This document shows, piece by piece, positions 33,246-42,067 of a stretch of 43,549 nt of DNA. The position numbers were made by a program, and so were the translations under genes. Position 1 is the first letter of the stretch, and every line of letters starts with the position of its first letter. The notes beneath the pieces are model-generated. The model was not told the DNA's origin, searched no databases, and was given only the letters and a program-made list of their open reading frames with translations. The stretch is from positions 1-43,549 of the forward strand of contig JAMPCO010000009.1 in assembly GCA_023666145.1 (NCBI GenBank), read 5' to 3'. Source of the DNA: Prevotella sp. GTDB lineage: Bacteria; Bacillota; Clostridia; Christensenellales; UBA1242.

Positions 33246-36200
33246 ATGAACACGAAATGCCCAAATTTTTCAGAATCATTCGTGAATCCATAACCGTTCC
33301 AAATCGGCAAACTGCTGGTACGAACATTGACTGTGTGCGTAACCGTTTGGTCAAATGCATTTAACTCAACATTTTCGGGACGTACACTTCGCAAATCAAT
33401 CGTTTTGATACTGCTGTGCAAATTAGTAAACGCATTGGCGTTAATCATGGTATTGACATTGGTAAACCGTATCGACATACTTAAAGCGCTATTGTTGTCG
33501 TTACCCGCGTTCACAAACGCGTAACCCGCAATAATTTTTTCGGTAAAGACTAGATCGTTTTCGCCGTTATTGAGATAACAGACATACAACAAAGTATCGC
33601 GCCAAACTATTTTGTTGGTAACCGTGCCATCACTGTTGCGCAAATTGGTAATATTGGTATTCGTAAAGATACCCGCACCAACATTGACAAAACGATTATC
33701 ACCGTTCTTACCGTCTTTCATTAACAAATCAATCACTTCATTAGCGTTCATACTCTGGTCACCACGGAAAACAAAATCACCCAAATTACGCAACGCTGGT
33801 GTATAACCACTTTCAAACGTGACATCCACCAAACTGGTACACGTTTGGAAGACACCATTACCCAAAGTTTCCAACGCGGCTGGTAAAACTAATTTTTGTA
33901 TCGATTGGTTATTGGCAAAAGCATTATCACCAATTGTTAATTGTTTGGTTGGTGTGCTTTGACGGTAATTGTAATAAATATTGCGTCCTTGGTGCGCAAA
34001 ATTGATTTGTGTGGCGTTAACACCATTAAATGCGTTGGCGCCAATTTCGCTGACCGCACCACCAATGGATATTTCGGTCAATGCCGCTTGATTGCTGGTG
34101 ATATTGCTGAAAACAAGGTCATCAATTTTCGAAACCGGCAGCATACGCTGATACCCTTCATGGTAATGGGCAAACGGAATATTCAAACTAGAAATATTGA
34201 CGTTAGTAAATCCTTTCACGATAGCGAAAGTATTGTCACTTAACAATTCATACGTTAAATTTGGTGTTACTTTTTCGTAAAGTGCATAATATGTATAAAC
34301 ATTAATTGAACCTTCCTTGTTACCAATACCAGCATTTAAGCAAGCATTAACCGTGTGGTTGGGTAAAATACGGTTTTCAATTTTCGCGTTATTCCACAAA
34401 TGCAGACTCAAATTCTTGGAATCGATCGGATTCGTGCCCCAACCGATAAATTGATAAAGCGTACCATTCACAGTAAAGGTGTCGTCCAAGCCAGGCAAAT
34501 ATATATTGCCCAAATGATTGTAATAGGTCAGTAATTCGTCCATACTATATTCATCGCCTTGATTGTCATAAAAGACATCGGGGATGTAGGCGACGTTCTT
34601 TTGACCGTCAAAGGTATAGAACTGCACAGGATATGACGTCCACGAACTTGAACCTGACGCGTCAAAGGTGAGCGTGTATTTGTCCCCAATAATGGCATCA
34701 CTGATACCGACTTTATAAACCTCGCCAACGTGGAACAATTGATTGTTAAACGTCCAACCAACAAATTGTGACCATGTTTTATCAAACCAAAAACCGTAAT
34801 TATTTTTTTGCGCGCTAAAAACCGAGAACGTTTGACCATATTTGAATTGGATTTCCGCACGGTTGAAACCACTTTCGCTGCTGTTGCACGTAAAAACAAA
34901 TGTTTTGATGTATGGTTGAACCATGGGCGCATGGTGCGGATTGTTAGCATCGGTAAACAACGGAATGTCGTTGGGGATACCTTGCAAGATAGTCAAATCG
35001 ACCGCCACATTTTCCGCCATAATACTGTTGATTTCGGACCAATTCCGCCCCGCCAAAGCATAAGGTTCAATGGTGGTAACCGTATCGGCAAAACGTAAAT
35101 TACGGATTGTGTAATCAAGAGGTGTCCGTTCCGCCGAAGGTAACACATACATGACGTGGGTCTTGGCATTAGGTGCGGTCAAATTATCGATGTAATAAAC
35201 GAACCCACCGTCCACAAACGCATACTGTGTTTGGGTACTGTTTGAATCGGCATCGCCAAAGGTAACCGTTTTCAGATTACGCAAAGCACCCGACAACGCT
35301 TGCGGGTTAACGTTAACGTTGGAACTGGTTTCATCGCTCGACGGTAAAATGATGTGCGTTGCAGTCACATTGAAAATGGCGTTAGCATCAATCTGGATGT
35401 CATGATTTTTGGCTAAATTGATTACAGACAAATGATTGATATCCGCCAAAGCATATTCAGCGATGCGGTTGATTTGACGGGTGGTTAAAACATCGAATAA
35501 ACCGTCGGTACTGAGCATGGTATGGCTTGGTACACCATACAAAACTTTTTGGTCATGGCTGACCAGTAAGCCCAACAGACTGGACGCATAATCATATTTT
35601 TCGCCTGCACCAATGATGTCGGTTGGCTTGCCGTCTTCATCCATCACACGATAGCCTTTTTTCACCCGATATGATTGGAAATTGGCGCCGACCACAGGAC
35701 TTCCCTTCACATCTAAATTGTCACCGACATAAAATTCTTGCAGCGTATCACATTGAATCGCGCGCGGTTCCAAAGTAATATCACCCGCGGCAGGCACCAC
35801 CACATGAACTTCGCGGTCGCTGTGAATAATAAGTTGACCTTGCGGCACCGTGTAGGCGGTTTCCGAACGCGGCAAAGCCACAATATCCACGCTGTCGTCA
35901 ATTGTCGTGGCTTTTCGTACACTGCTTAACGACATCACCCGATAAGTGCGGTTGCCGATGGTTGTTTCTTGTACCCGAGAACTTTGCGGAACGCGGACTG
36001 GTTCAAACACTAAATCAAAATCAATTGATGGTAAATATTCCCCAGGAAACCAAAGTTTGTTTTCAAAATAATCTTTTACCGCGTCGCTGACCCCATTTGA
36101 TACGGTGGCTTTCCAACCGATAAAATTTTCGCGCGGGTATGCTTCCAAGCCGCTGTCATCCAAAACCGCCATACCATATTGGACATAATCGTCAGGTTTG

Positions 36201-39200
36201 GCAGCATCATACCCAACGGTGCTACCACCCAACATCGTTTGTTCATACTGCCCTTTGGTGTACACGGGGCATTTTAAGATGGTGTTGCCATTTCCTGCAT
36301 CATCGTGCAGGCGATTATACGTAACCGTCGCGTAGTTAGAAGCGTACACGGCGTACAGTTTCAACGTGTATTCCAAGCCACTTTTTTGTACCGCATAACG
36401 GTCAATATCAATGGTATACGGCGTACTGGCCGTATCAACTTGATTCAATAATTTCAAACTGGCTGTATCATTATAAAAAACGTCATAGATGATATCTGGA
36501 TTACCCGCCAGGGTGTCTTGTTCCAAAGCCCAACCCACAAACTTACCCAAACGGTCATCTTCCGTTGGCAGACTGCCAATATGATTGCGATCCCGTAACG
36601 GAACGTCGGAATCGTAATTATAGCGTTGACTGTCCGTATAAAAACGTTTGCCATAAAAATCGTAATATTCGACCGTAATTCCTTTTGTGGAGGATAAATT
36701 GCCGTAAACATAAATGAGTTCATGGCCTGCGGGAACTTTGGTATCGGCATCAATCGGGTATTCGTTTGAACCATCGATCCGATATGACCACCCCGTAAAC
36801 TGTCTTCCTTTCATATCAAAGATGGCATAACTGCCTTGGTCTTTGATTACCGAAAACGGATAATAATTATAGAACAAATCACCTTGCGTCATGACCGATG
36901 CTGATTGTGTAAGGTCCACATTGGATAAATTTTCTGTATCATAGACAACATTAACCGTACGTTTAGTTTGTTTGGCATAAATCATCACTTCCAACGTAAG
37001 ACTGCCATTATCTTCGCGGTGGTTACGGGCTTCTAACTGCGACAAAATTTGGGTGGTCAATTGTAACTCCGCACCTCTTGCCAAAACCATGTCGCCAATT
37101 TGCCAACCCTCAAAAATATAATAATCATTGTTTATCACTACTGGCAATTTGACAGACCCACCTGCATATAAGGTGTTACCATTGTAATCCGTAGTTACGG
37201 TGTTGCCAAACTGATCGAAGTTATCATCGGTGGCATCATTTTTAGTAAAATACACAATACGCAAACGTCGTGGTTGCCACTGCGCATACAATGTTTGAAT
37301 TTTGGTTCCTACCGTGATGTAGTCCCCTGGGTGGAACAATTCGTCTTCACTGCGGTAAGAATCTGTTTCTAAAGTCCAACCAACAAAATCGTAACCGAAC
37401 TTAACGGGAATATCGGTCACAATGCGTACCCGTTCGTTGAATGCACCTTTCATTAAGGTGAAATCTGGTTCGTTTTCCCAAGCACCACCCATAAAATCAA
37501 AATCATACAACAACCGTTGTAAATGCCAGACTGCCACAAATTCAATGGTCGTTTGTTGGTTAGTGGTATCAAAATTGGGAATCGTAAAAACTTCACCCGT
37601 GCAATAAAGCCGACCACTTTCATCACCAACCATTTGCCAACCAGTAAAGATGTAATCGGTCTTCATATAATTTTCACCTGTCAACATCACGAATTTGTTA
37701 CCAATTTTACGGGTGAAAGTCGTAACACTGGGCGTGGTAAAATAGCGATAATTCGGCAACAAATATAAGTCTGTGCCGTAATTGAATTTTAACGTGACAT
37801 CGGCGGCTGCGGATTGATAATTGACGGCAATGTTAACGCCCCATTCATCTTTGAAATAAATCTCTTGATCCAAAATTGTGACTGTACGTCCAATACTAAT
37901 CCCCGTGGTTGTTTTCAAATCTGAATTTCTCAATTCGTGGTAAACGCCATTGTGGTCGTAAAAGGAATAACTGGAAATGCGGTTGTTAAAATATAACCAA
38001 ATAAAATTACCATTTTCGCTGCCCTCATATGCCACGGGTTGTTCCAAACTTAAATCGCTGTATTTAACGTCGGCAAAATTGACGTATCGGGTCCCTGATT
38101 CCGTGTCGGTATATGGTTGCACCGAATAATGGTAAACATCTTCGTCGTCCCAATAAACAGCACGCAGTGTCAGTGTAACAACCAATTCTGTAGCATTACT
38201 GCTGGGGGCAGTTAAATCCGATCCCAAATAATACCAAAGTGGGTCCAAGGTTTCCAAAATTTCACCCGCAGCATACCGACGTTTAATTTGTTTTAACAAT
38301 GCCGCCAAAGCGGGTTTATCTTTTTCGTTGGCATACCTTGGATTCAAATCGCCAATTTCAATTTCCCAGTGTGAAAAATGCTCCGACGTGTAATTGCCTT
38401 CATAAGGTGGCAACGTAACATTTTCCGCACCTAACTTAACAGGAATAGTATCGTACGGCGTATTTTTGCCCTTGTCGTATAACTGAATATGCATGGTACG
38501 GTAATCCAATAATGCCGTGAACGTGGTACGATAATTCGGCGGATAAAATTTATTGGCATCGCTGATGACACTGGTAGTTGCGTTCCCGGCCGCATCACGT
38601 TGAACCCAAGTCCATGTTCCTGCATCGCCATTCACGTCGGCTGCATACAATAAATCATTGTATTGTCCATAGGCGTTCAAATATTGCCAACCAAGAAAAC
38701 GGGAAAAATTATTATTCGGTTCCAGCCACTTTTTTTTGTATTGCGTCAATTGATCTTTGTCCGTAGTATAATCGTCCAATACGCGCCACTCCGCGTTTAA
38801 TTGTGCGGGGGTCAATCCTTCCACACTGGTATCGAAAATATTAACTTCGCGATACGGGACACCATTAACCGACAAAACAGCGTATTTTTCCGCGCCGTCC
38901 CAAACCGCATACAAAGTTGTATCCTGCATCAATTCGGTTGAATGATCCAAGATTTCGCCACTGGTCGGCGACAAAGACCACCCTAAGAAATACGAACCAG
39001 GTTTCAACGGCGTCGGTAATTCAACGTCAGCGCCTTTCTTTATTTTAATCGTGGAAATTTGTTGGGCATCAGTGCCAGTTTGGAAAGAAATTTTAATCTT
39101 GTTAAAAAGCACAATTTGGGATAAGGCGACGCAAAAGAACAAACCCGTCAGAGCGGCAGTAACAATACGCGCAATTTTCAACCCACGCAAAAACTTGGTT

Positions 39201-39217
39201 TCTTTTGTGTCCCCCAT
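33242..39217 (-). CDS. Giant surface protein with InlB B (Listeria-Bacteroides) repeats and BspA-type LRRs
   Basis: This 1991-residue protein has a cytosolic basic start, one membrane helix (about 15-37) and no LPXTG or C-terminal anchor, so it is probably held by the N-terminal helix. At least ten InlB B/Flg_new-type repeats are visible by their GW core and YAVW/YAQW end: FLGWSLSP, FTGWQMVG, FVGWTLET, FEGWQIGD, FTGWSYRI, FVGWALEQ, FIGWKATV, FVGWTFNN and FIGWGTNP, plus a degenerate FSHWEIE. A middle block (about 1180-1420) and the last ~300 residues carry BspA-type LRRs (LTEISIGGAVSEIGANAF, IQKLVLPAALETLGNGVFQTC). Adhesion is inferred from the domain types. It is the largest gene here and has its own promoter. 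Confidence 0.85.
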   Translation of the reverse strand: MGDTKETKFLRGLKIARIVTAALTGLFFCVALSQIVLFNKIKISFQTGTDAQQISTIKIKKGADVELPTPLKPGSYFLGWSLSPTSGEILDHSTELMQDTTLYAVWDGAEKYAVLSVNGVPYREVNIFDTSVEGLTPAQLNAEWRVLDDYTTDKDQLTQYKKKWLEPNNNFSRFLGWQYLNAYGQYNDLLYAADVNGDAGTWTWVQRDAAGNATTSVISDANKFYPPNYRTTFTALLDYRTMHIQLYDKGKNTPYDTIPVKLGAENVTLPPYEGNYTSEHFSHWEIEIGDLNPRYANEKDKPALAALLKQIKRRYAAGEILETLDPLWYYLGSDLTAPSSNATELVVTLTLRAVYWDDEDVYHYSVQPYTDTESGTRYVNFADVKYSDLSLEQPVAYEGSENGNFIWLYFNNRISSYSFYDHNGVYHELRNSDLKTTTGISIGRTVTILDQEIYFKDEWGVNIAVNYQSAAADVTLKFNYGTDLYLLPNYRYFTTPSVTTFTRKIGNKFVMLTGENYMKTDYIFTGWQMVGDESGRLYCTGEVFTIPNFDTTNQQTTIEFVAVWHLQRLLYDFDFMGGAWENEPDFTLMKGAFNERVRIVTDIPVKFGYDFVGWTLETDSYRSEDELFHPGDYITVGTKIQTLYAQWQPRRLRIVYFTKNDATDDNFDQFGNTVTTDYNGNTLYAGGSVKLPVVINNDYYIFEGWQIGDMVLARGAELQLTTQILSQLEARNHREDNGSLTLEVMIYAKQTKRTVNVVYDTENLSNVDLTQSASVMTQGDLFYNYYPFSVIKDQGSYAIFDMKGRQFTGWSYRIDGSNEYPIDADTKVPAGHELIYVYGNLSSTKGITVEYYDFYGKRFYTDSQRYNYDSDVPLRDRNHIGSLPTEDDRLGKFVGWALEQDTLAGNPDIIYDVFYNDTASLKLLNQVDTASTPYTIDIDRYAVQKSGLEYTLKLYAVYASNYATVTYNRLHDDAGNGNTILKCPVYTKGQYEQTMLGGSTVGYDAAKPDDYVQYGMAVLDDSGLEAYPRENFIGWKATVSNGVSDAVKDYFENKLWFPGEYLPSIDFDLVFEPVRVPQSSRVQETTIGNRTYRVMSLSSVRKATTIDDSVDIVALPRSETAYTVPQGQLIIHSDREVHVVVPAAGDITLEPRAIQCDTLQEFYVGDNLDVKGSPVVGANFQSYRVKKGYRVMDEDGKPTDIIGAGEKYDYASSLLGLLVSHDQKVLYGVPSHTMLSTDGLFDVLTTRQINRIAEYALADINHLSVINLAKNHDIQIDANAIFNVTATHIILPSSDETSSNVNVNPQALSGALRNLKTVTFGDADSNSTQTQYAFVDGGFVYYIDNLTAPNAKTHVMYVLPSAERTPLDYTIRNLRFADTVTTIEPYALAGRNWSEINSIMAENVAVDLTILQGIPNDIPLFTDANNPHHAPMVQPYIKTFVFTCNSSESGFNRAEIQFKYGQTFSVFSAQKNNYGFWFDKTWSQFVGWTFNNQLFHVGEVYKVGISDAIIGDKYTLTFDASGSSSWTSYPVQFYTFDGQKNVAYIPDVFYDNQGDEYSMDELLTYYNHLGNIYLPGLDDTFTVNGTLYQFIGWGTNPIDSKNLSLHLWNNAKIENRILPNHTVNACLNAGIGNKEGSINVYTYYALYEKVTPNLTYELLSDNTFAIVKGFTNVNISSLNIPFAHYHEGYQRMLPVSKIDDLVFSNITSNQAALTEISIGGAVSEIGANAFNGVNATQINFAHQGRNIYYNYRQSTPTKQLTIGDNAFANNQSIQKLVLPAALETLGNGVFQTCTSLVDVTFESGYTPALRNLGDFVFRGDQSMNANEVIDLLMKDGKNGDNRFVNVGAGIFTNTNITNLRNSDGTVTNKIVWRDTLLYVCYLNNGENDLVFTEKIIAGYAFVNAGNDNNSALSMSIRFTNVNTMINANAFTNLHSSIKTIDLRSVRPENVELNAFDQTVTHTVNVRTSSLPIWNGYGFTNDSEKFGHFVFI

Positions 39218-39227
39218 GACTGTGATT

Positions 39228-39257
39228 AGTATATTACACTTCGCGCTTTTTTTGCAA
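39228..39257 (-). promoter_or_regulatory. Promoter of the giant surface protein gene
   Basis: The elements are TTGCAA (39252-39257), an 18-bp spacer and TATACT (39228-39233), then 10 bp to the ATG at 39217. The leader would be 0-4 nt. The promoter overlaps the stop of the upstream gene. Confidence 0.65.
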
Positions 39258-40058
39258 ATAAAAATCCCGTAGTTGCAAACTATCCTGCGCCATTATGCTG
39301 TCGCTTTCACAAATCACGACATCGTTGCCAGGGCGTGCACGTAAATGTCGCATTACCACGGTTAAATCAAAACCGAATTGTTTGTCCGCCAACGTCAGGT
39401 GGCGAATTTCGCCTTTCAAACCATACTCAATAAACGAAATATGGAAATGCGCTTGTGGAAAAATTTGTAATTGCCGAAAAACACGTTCTAAATCTAACTG
39501 CCCTTGCGCCAAACAATTCATGTGTCCCAAGTCCACGGTCGGCATCAAATGTTGCGGATCCAACGCACAGAGCGCACAAATTTCGTCTAAATTACCAATC
39601 TGGGTATATTTTCCCATGGTTTCCAAGCAAAGCCAATAATTATCAATCCCGTCGTTGTGCAAACGGGTGATAACGGCTTGCAAACTTTGGCGACAGTTAC
39701 GGAGTGCCTCCTCGCGGGTCATCTGCATTTGGCAGCCCACATGGACTACTAAACGATTGCCGCCCATTAACGCTAATAATTCCAAACTGCGGCGAATGTA
39801 ATGGTAATTCTTTTCCCAATTGGTGGTGTTGGCCAAATTGATATAATACGGCGCGTGCACCGAGATTTGTACGCCGTAGCGTGCCGCTTGCGCACCAATC
39901 ACTTGGGCGGTTTTATCGGTCATACGGATACCACGGCCAAAACTGATTTCGTAAGCGTTCAACCCCATGCCCGCCAGCCAACGCGGAGCATCAACACTGG
40001 ATTGATTTCCGTCCGCATAAAATTTGGCATCATTTCCAGCCGGCCCAAAACGTACCAT
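39234..40058 (-). CDS. Endonuclease IV-like TIM-barrel protein
   Basis: This 274-residue protein of the AP endonuclease family 2 (Nfo-like) fold has the metal-ligand pattern in order: VHAPYYINLA (His), VVHVGC (His), LCLETMGK (Glu), TVDLGHM (Asp, His), HFHISF (His), a late IRH (His) and VICESD (Glu). It probably cleaves abasic-site DNA, but close homologues are annotated simply as TIM-barrel proteins. The usual DxH motif seems changed to RxH. ATG 40058 lies one base after the truB TGA, with GGAGGT inside truB. It takes the place where ribF or rpsO often follow truB. Confidence 0.8.
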   Translation of the reverse strand: MVRFGPAGNDAKFYADGNQSSVDAPRWLAGMGLNAYEISFGRGIRMTDKTAQVIGAQAARYGVQISVHAPYYINLANTTNWEKNYHYIRRSLELLALMGGNRLVVHVGCQMQMTREEALRNCRQSLQAVITRLHNDGIDNYWLCLETMGKYTQIGNLDEICALCALDPQHLMPTVDLGHMNCLAQGQLDLERVFRQLQIFPQAHFHISFIEYGLKGEIRHLTLADKQFGFDLTVVMRHLRARPGNDVVICESDSIMAQDSLQLRDFYLQKKREV

Positions 40059-40059
40059 T

Positions 40060-40770
40060 TCAAAACACCTCCATTGGTTGTAAATCTTTTAACTGTACTG
40101 CGTCAAGCAGACAAGCATCGGCCAGCGTGAAATTACCGACTTGCGTACGGATAATCACGGCGGCGGTTGCCACAGTTCCTAAGCGCGTGGCTAACAATTT
40201 TGCCAGGCTGCGGATATAGGTTCCCGTTTGACATTCAATTTCAAAATAACTGGCATTGGGTGGTAACTGAAAGGTTTCGCCCAGCGCAGTCAAATCGCGC
40301 ACACACTGTGCCGTTTCCAACATGGCAAAACGCGTAATCGTGACTGTTTTTTGTGGTGGGACAAAATCGATGCCTTGGCGTGCCAACGCGTAAGCCCGTT
40401 GACCATGAATGTGAACCGCACTAAATTTGGGGACTTCAATTTGGATTGCGCCCACCAAAGCGGGCAACGCTGCTATAATTTGTGCGGTGCTAGGAATCAC
40501 GTCACTACAGCGCACCACTTGACCTTCACCATCCAATGTATCCGTTTCTTGTCCCCAAATGATTAGTGTGCGATACACTTTGGTAGATGCGTGTAATTGG
40601 TTGGCTAATTTTGTCGCCCGTCCACACAATAAAACCAGCACCCCACACGCGGCTGGGTCCAGTGTGCCTAAATGTCCCACTTTGTTTAATTCCAAACGGC
40701 GTTTCACCACCGTCAAAGCGTGAAACGACGACATCCCGCGCGGCTTACAAAGGTTAATGATTCCGTCCAA
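40060..40770 (-). CDS. truB: tRNA pseudouridine55 synthase
   Basis: This 236-residue TruB starts at TTG 40770 (DGIINLCKPRGMSSFHALTVVKRR). The catalytic Asp is in HLGTLDPAACGVL, with GRATKL and the VYRTLIIWGQETDTLDGEG region following. The C-terminal PUA domain is short or absent. TTG is chosen because homology starts there and it follows the nrnA stop by one base. Confidence 0.93.
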   Translation of the reverse strand: MDGIINLCKPRGMSSFHALTVVKRRLELNKVGHLGTLDPAACGVLVLLCGRATKLANQLHASTKVYRTLIIWGQETDTLDGEGQVVRCSDVIPSTAQIIAALPALVGAIQIEVPKFSAVHIHGQRAYALARQGIDFVPPQKTVTITRFAMLETAQCVRDLTALGETFQLPPNASYFEIECQTGTYIRSLAKLLATRLGTVATAAVIIRTQVGNFTLADACLLDAVQLKDLQPMEVF

Positions 40771-40771
40771 G

Positions 40772-41743
40772 TTAGGCCATCACCTGCGCGAATTCCGCCA
40801 ACAAAATTTTCAATAACTGTTTTTGTGAACCTTGGAAAGTGGCACCGCTGGCGTTTTTGTGTCCACCACCGTTGATTTTTCGTGCAATCTTTGCCACGTC
40901 GATTTGTCCTAAACTGCGTAACGAAACGTTGTATTCGCCCTTTGCTAATTCAGTGATGAAGATACTGCAGATGACGCCATGTCCGTCGGTCGCGTATTTG
41001 AATAAACCGTGACGTGATTCGTAATTCAAGTTCCACTTCTTTACCAATTTATATGGCAAAACCGAAATTGCCAACTTGCCGTCAAATTCAAATTTCATTT
41101 TTCTTAAAACATAAGTAATAACAGGAATATTGTGACGGTCATAGGCACGGAAATTGCGAAAGTTAATCGATTCAATGTCAATTTTTTGTTTTTGCATTAG
41201 CGCTTCCGCCACATGGTGCGTGAAGGCAGTGGTATTCGAAAACAAAAAGCAACCTGTATCACAAGCGATACTGGTATACAAGGCTGCGGCCATTTCAGGG
41301 GTAATTTTGACTTTCAAAATTTCGAACATTTGGAAAATAATTTCCCCTGTGCTGGCATACTTTGGTAAGTCGATTAAAATGTCGCATTTGAACGATGGAT
41401 TCATATGATGGTCAATCACAATCACATGGTCGGATTTCGCTGGTAAATTTTGCCAAGTCCCCAAGCGCGCGGTATCACTTAAATCAAGGACAATCAGCAA
41501 GTCAAAATGTTCGGCATCACCATGTAAATTAAAATCACGTACACGCGGCATATAATTGAATTTATCCGACAGTTCACCATCCGCAAAAATGGCAACATCT
41601 TTCCCTTTACTTGTCAACCATTCTGCCATCGCAACACAGCAACCGATGCAATCACCATCAGGATTATGGTGGCCGACCACCGCAATTGATTGTGCATGGT
41701 CAATCATCTGCTTAATTTTGATTACTTCCGTTTCTAATTTCAT
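40772..41743 (-). CDS. nrnA: NrnA-type DHH phosphoesterase (oligoribonuclease/pAp phosphatase)
   Basis: This 323-residue protein is a DHH/DHHA1 phosphoesterase: GHHNPDGDCIG near residue 25, VLDLSD, VIDHHMNPSF (DHH motif), and the DHHA1 GGGHKNASGA near the C-terminus. NrnA degrades short RNAs and dephosphorylates pAp. The infB-rbfA-nrnA-truB order is common in Bacillota. Its ATG overlaps the rbfA TGA by four bases. Confidence 0.92.
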   Translation of the reverse strand: MKLETEVIKIKQMIDHAQSIAVVGHHNPDGDCIGCCVAMAEWLTSKGKDVAIFADGELSDKFNYMPRVRDFNLHGDAEHFDLLIVLDLSDTARLGTWQNLPAKSDHVIVIDHHMNPSFKCDILIDLPKYASTGEIIFQMFEILKVKITPEMAAALYTSIACDTGCFLFSNTTAFTHHVAEALMQKQKIDIESINFRNFRAYDRHNIPVITYVLRKMKFEFDGKLAISVLPYKLVKKWNLNYESRHGLFKYATDGHGVICSIFITELAKGEYNVSLRSLGQIDVAKIARKINGGGHKNASGATFQGSQKQLLKILLAEFAQVMA

Positions 41744-42066
41744 ATTTTTTTGCTCCTCGCCAATTGTGCCAACAATTCGTTCACACGGTCGGCGTTGTCT
41801 TGTCCTTTATCTTGAATGAAGACTAGACGCGGCATCCGACGCAAGTTTACCACCTTGGCGGTCTCACTGCGCAAAAATCCTGCCGCTTGTTGAAAAGCCG
41901 CCAAATGGTCGGTCACATAAATATCACAAACACTGCCATCCGCACTTAATTCGGTGCGCAAGATGGTGGCACTGCGCAGCGCGGGATGATTGACTTTCGT
42001 CATTAAAATGTTTGACAACGCGCGATACAAATCGGCGTTGATGCGTTCATTGGCAATATTTTTCAT
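41740..42066 (-). CDS. rbfA: Ribosome-binding factor A
   Basis: This 108-residue protein starts MKNIANERINADLYRALSNILMTKV and contains DIYVTDHLAAFQQAAGFLRSETAK and RRMPRLVFIQDKGQDNADRVNELL, the KH-fold RbfA pattern. It matures 16S rRNA on the 30S subunit. ATG 42066 is one base after the infB stop; a longer frame overlapping infB lacks homology. Confidence 0.93.
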   Translation of the reverse strand: MKNIANERINADLYRALSNILMTKVNHPALRSATILRTELSADGSVCDIYVTDHLAAFQQAAGFLRSETAKVVNLRRMPRLVFIQDKGQDNADRVNELLAQLARSKKI

Positions 42067-42067
42067 T

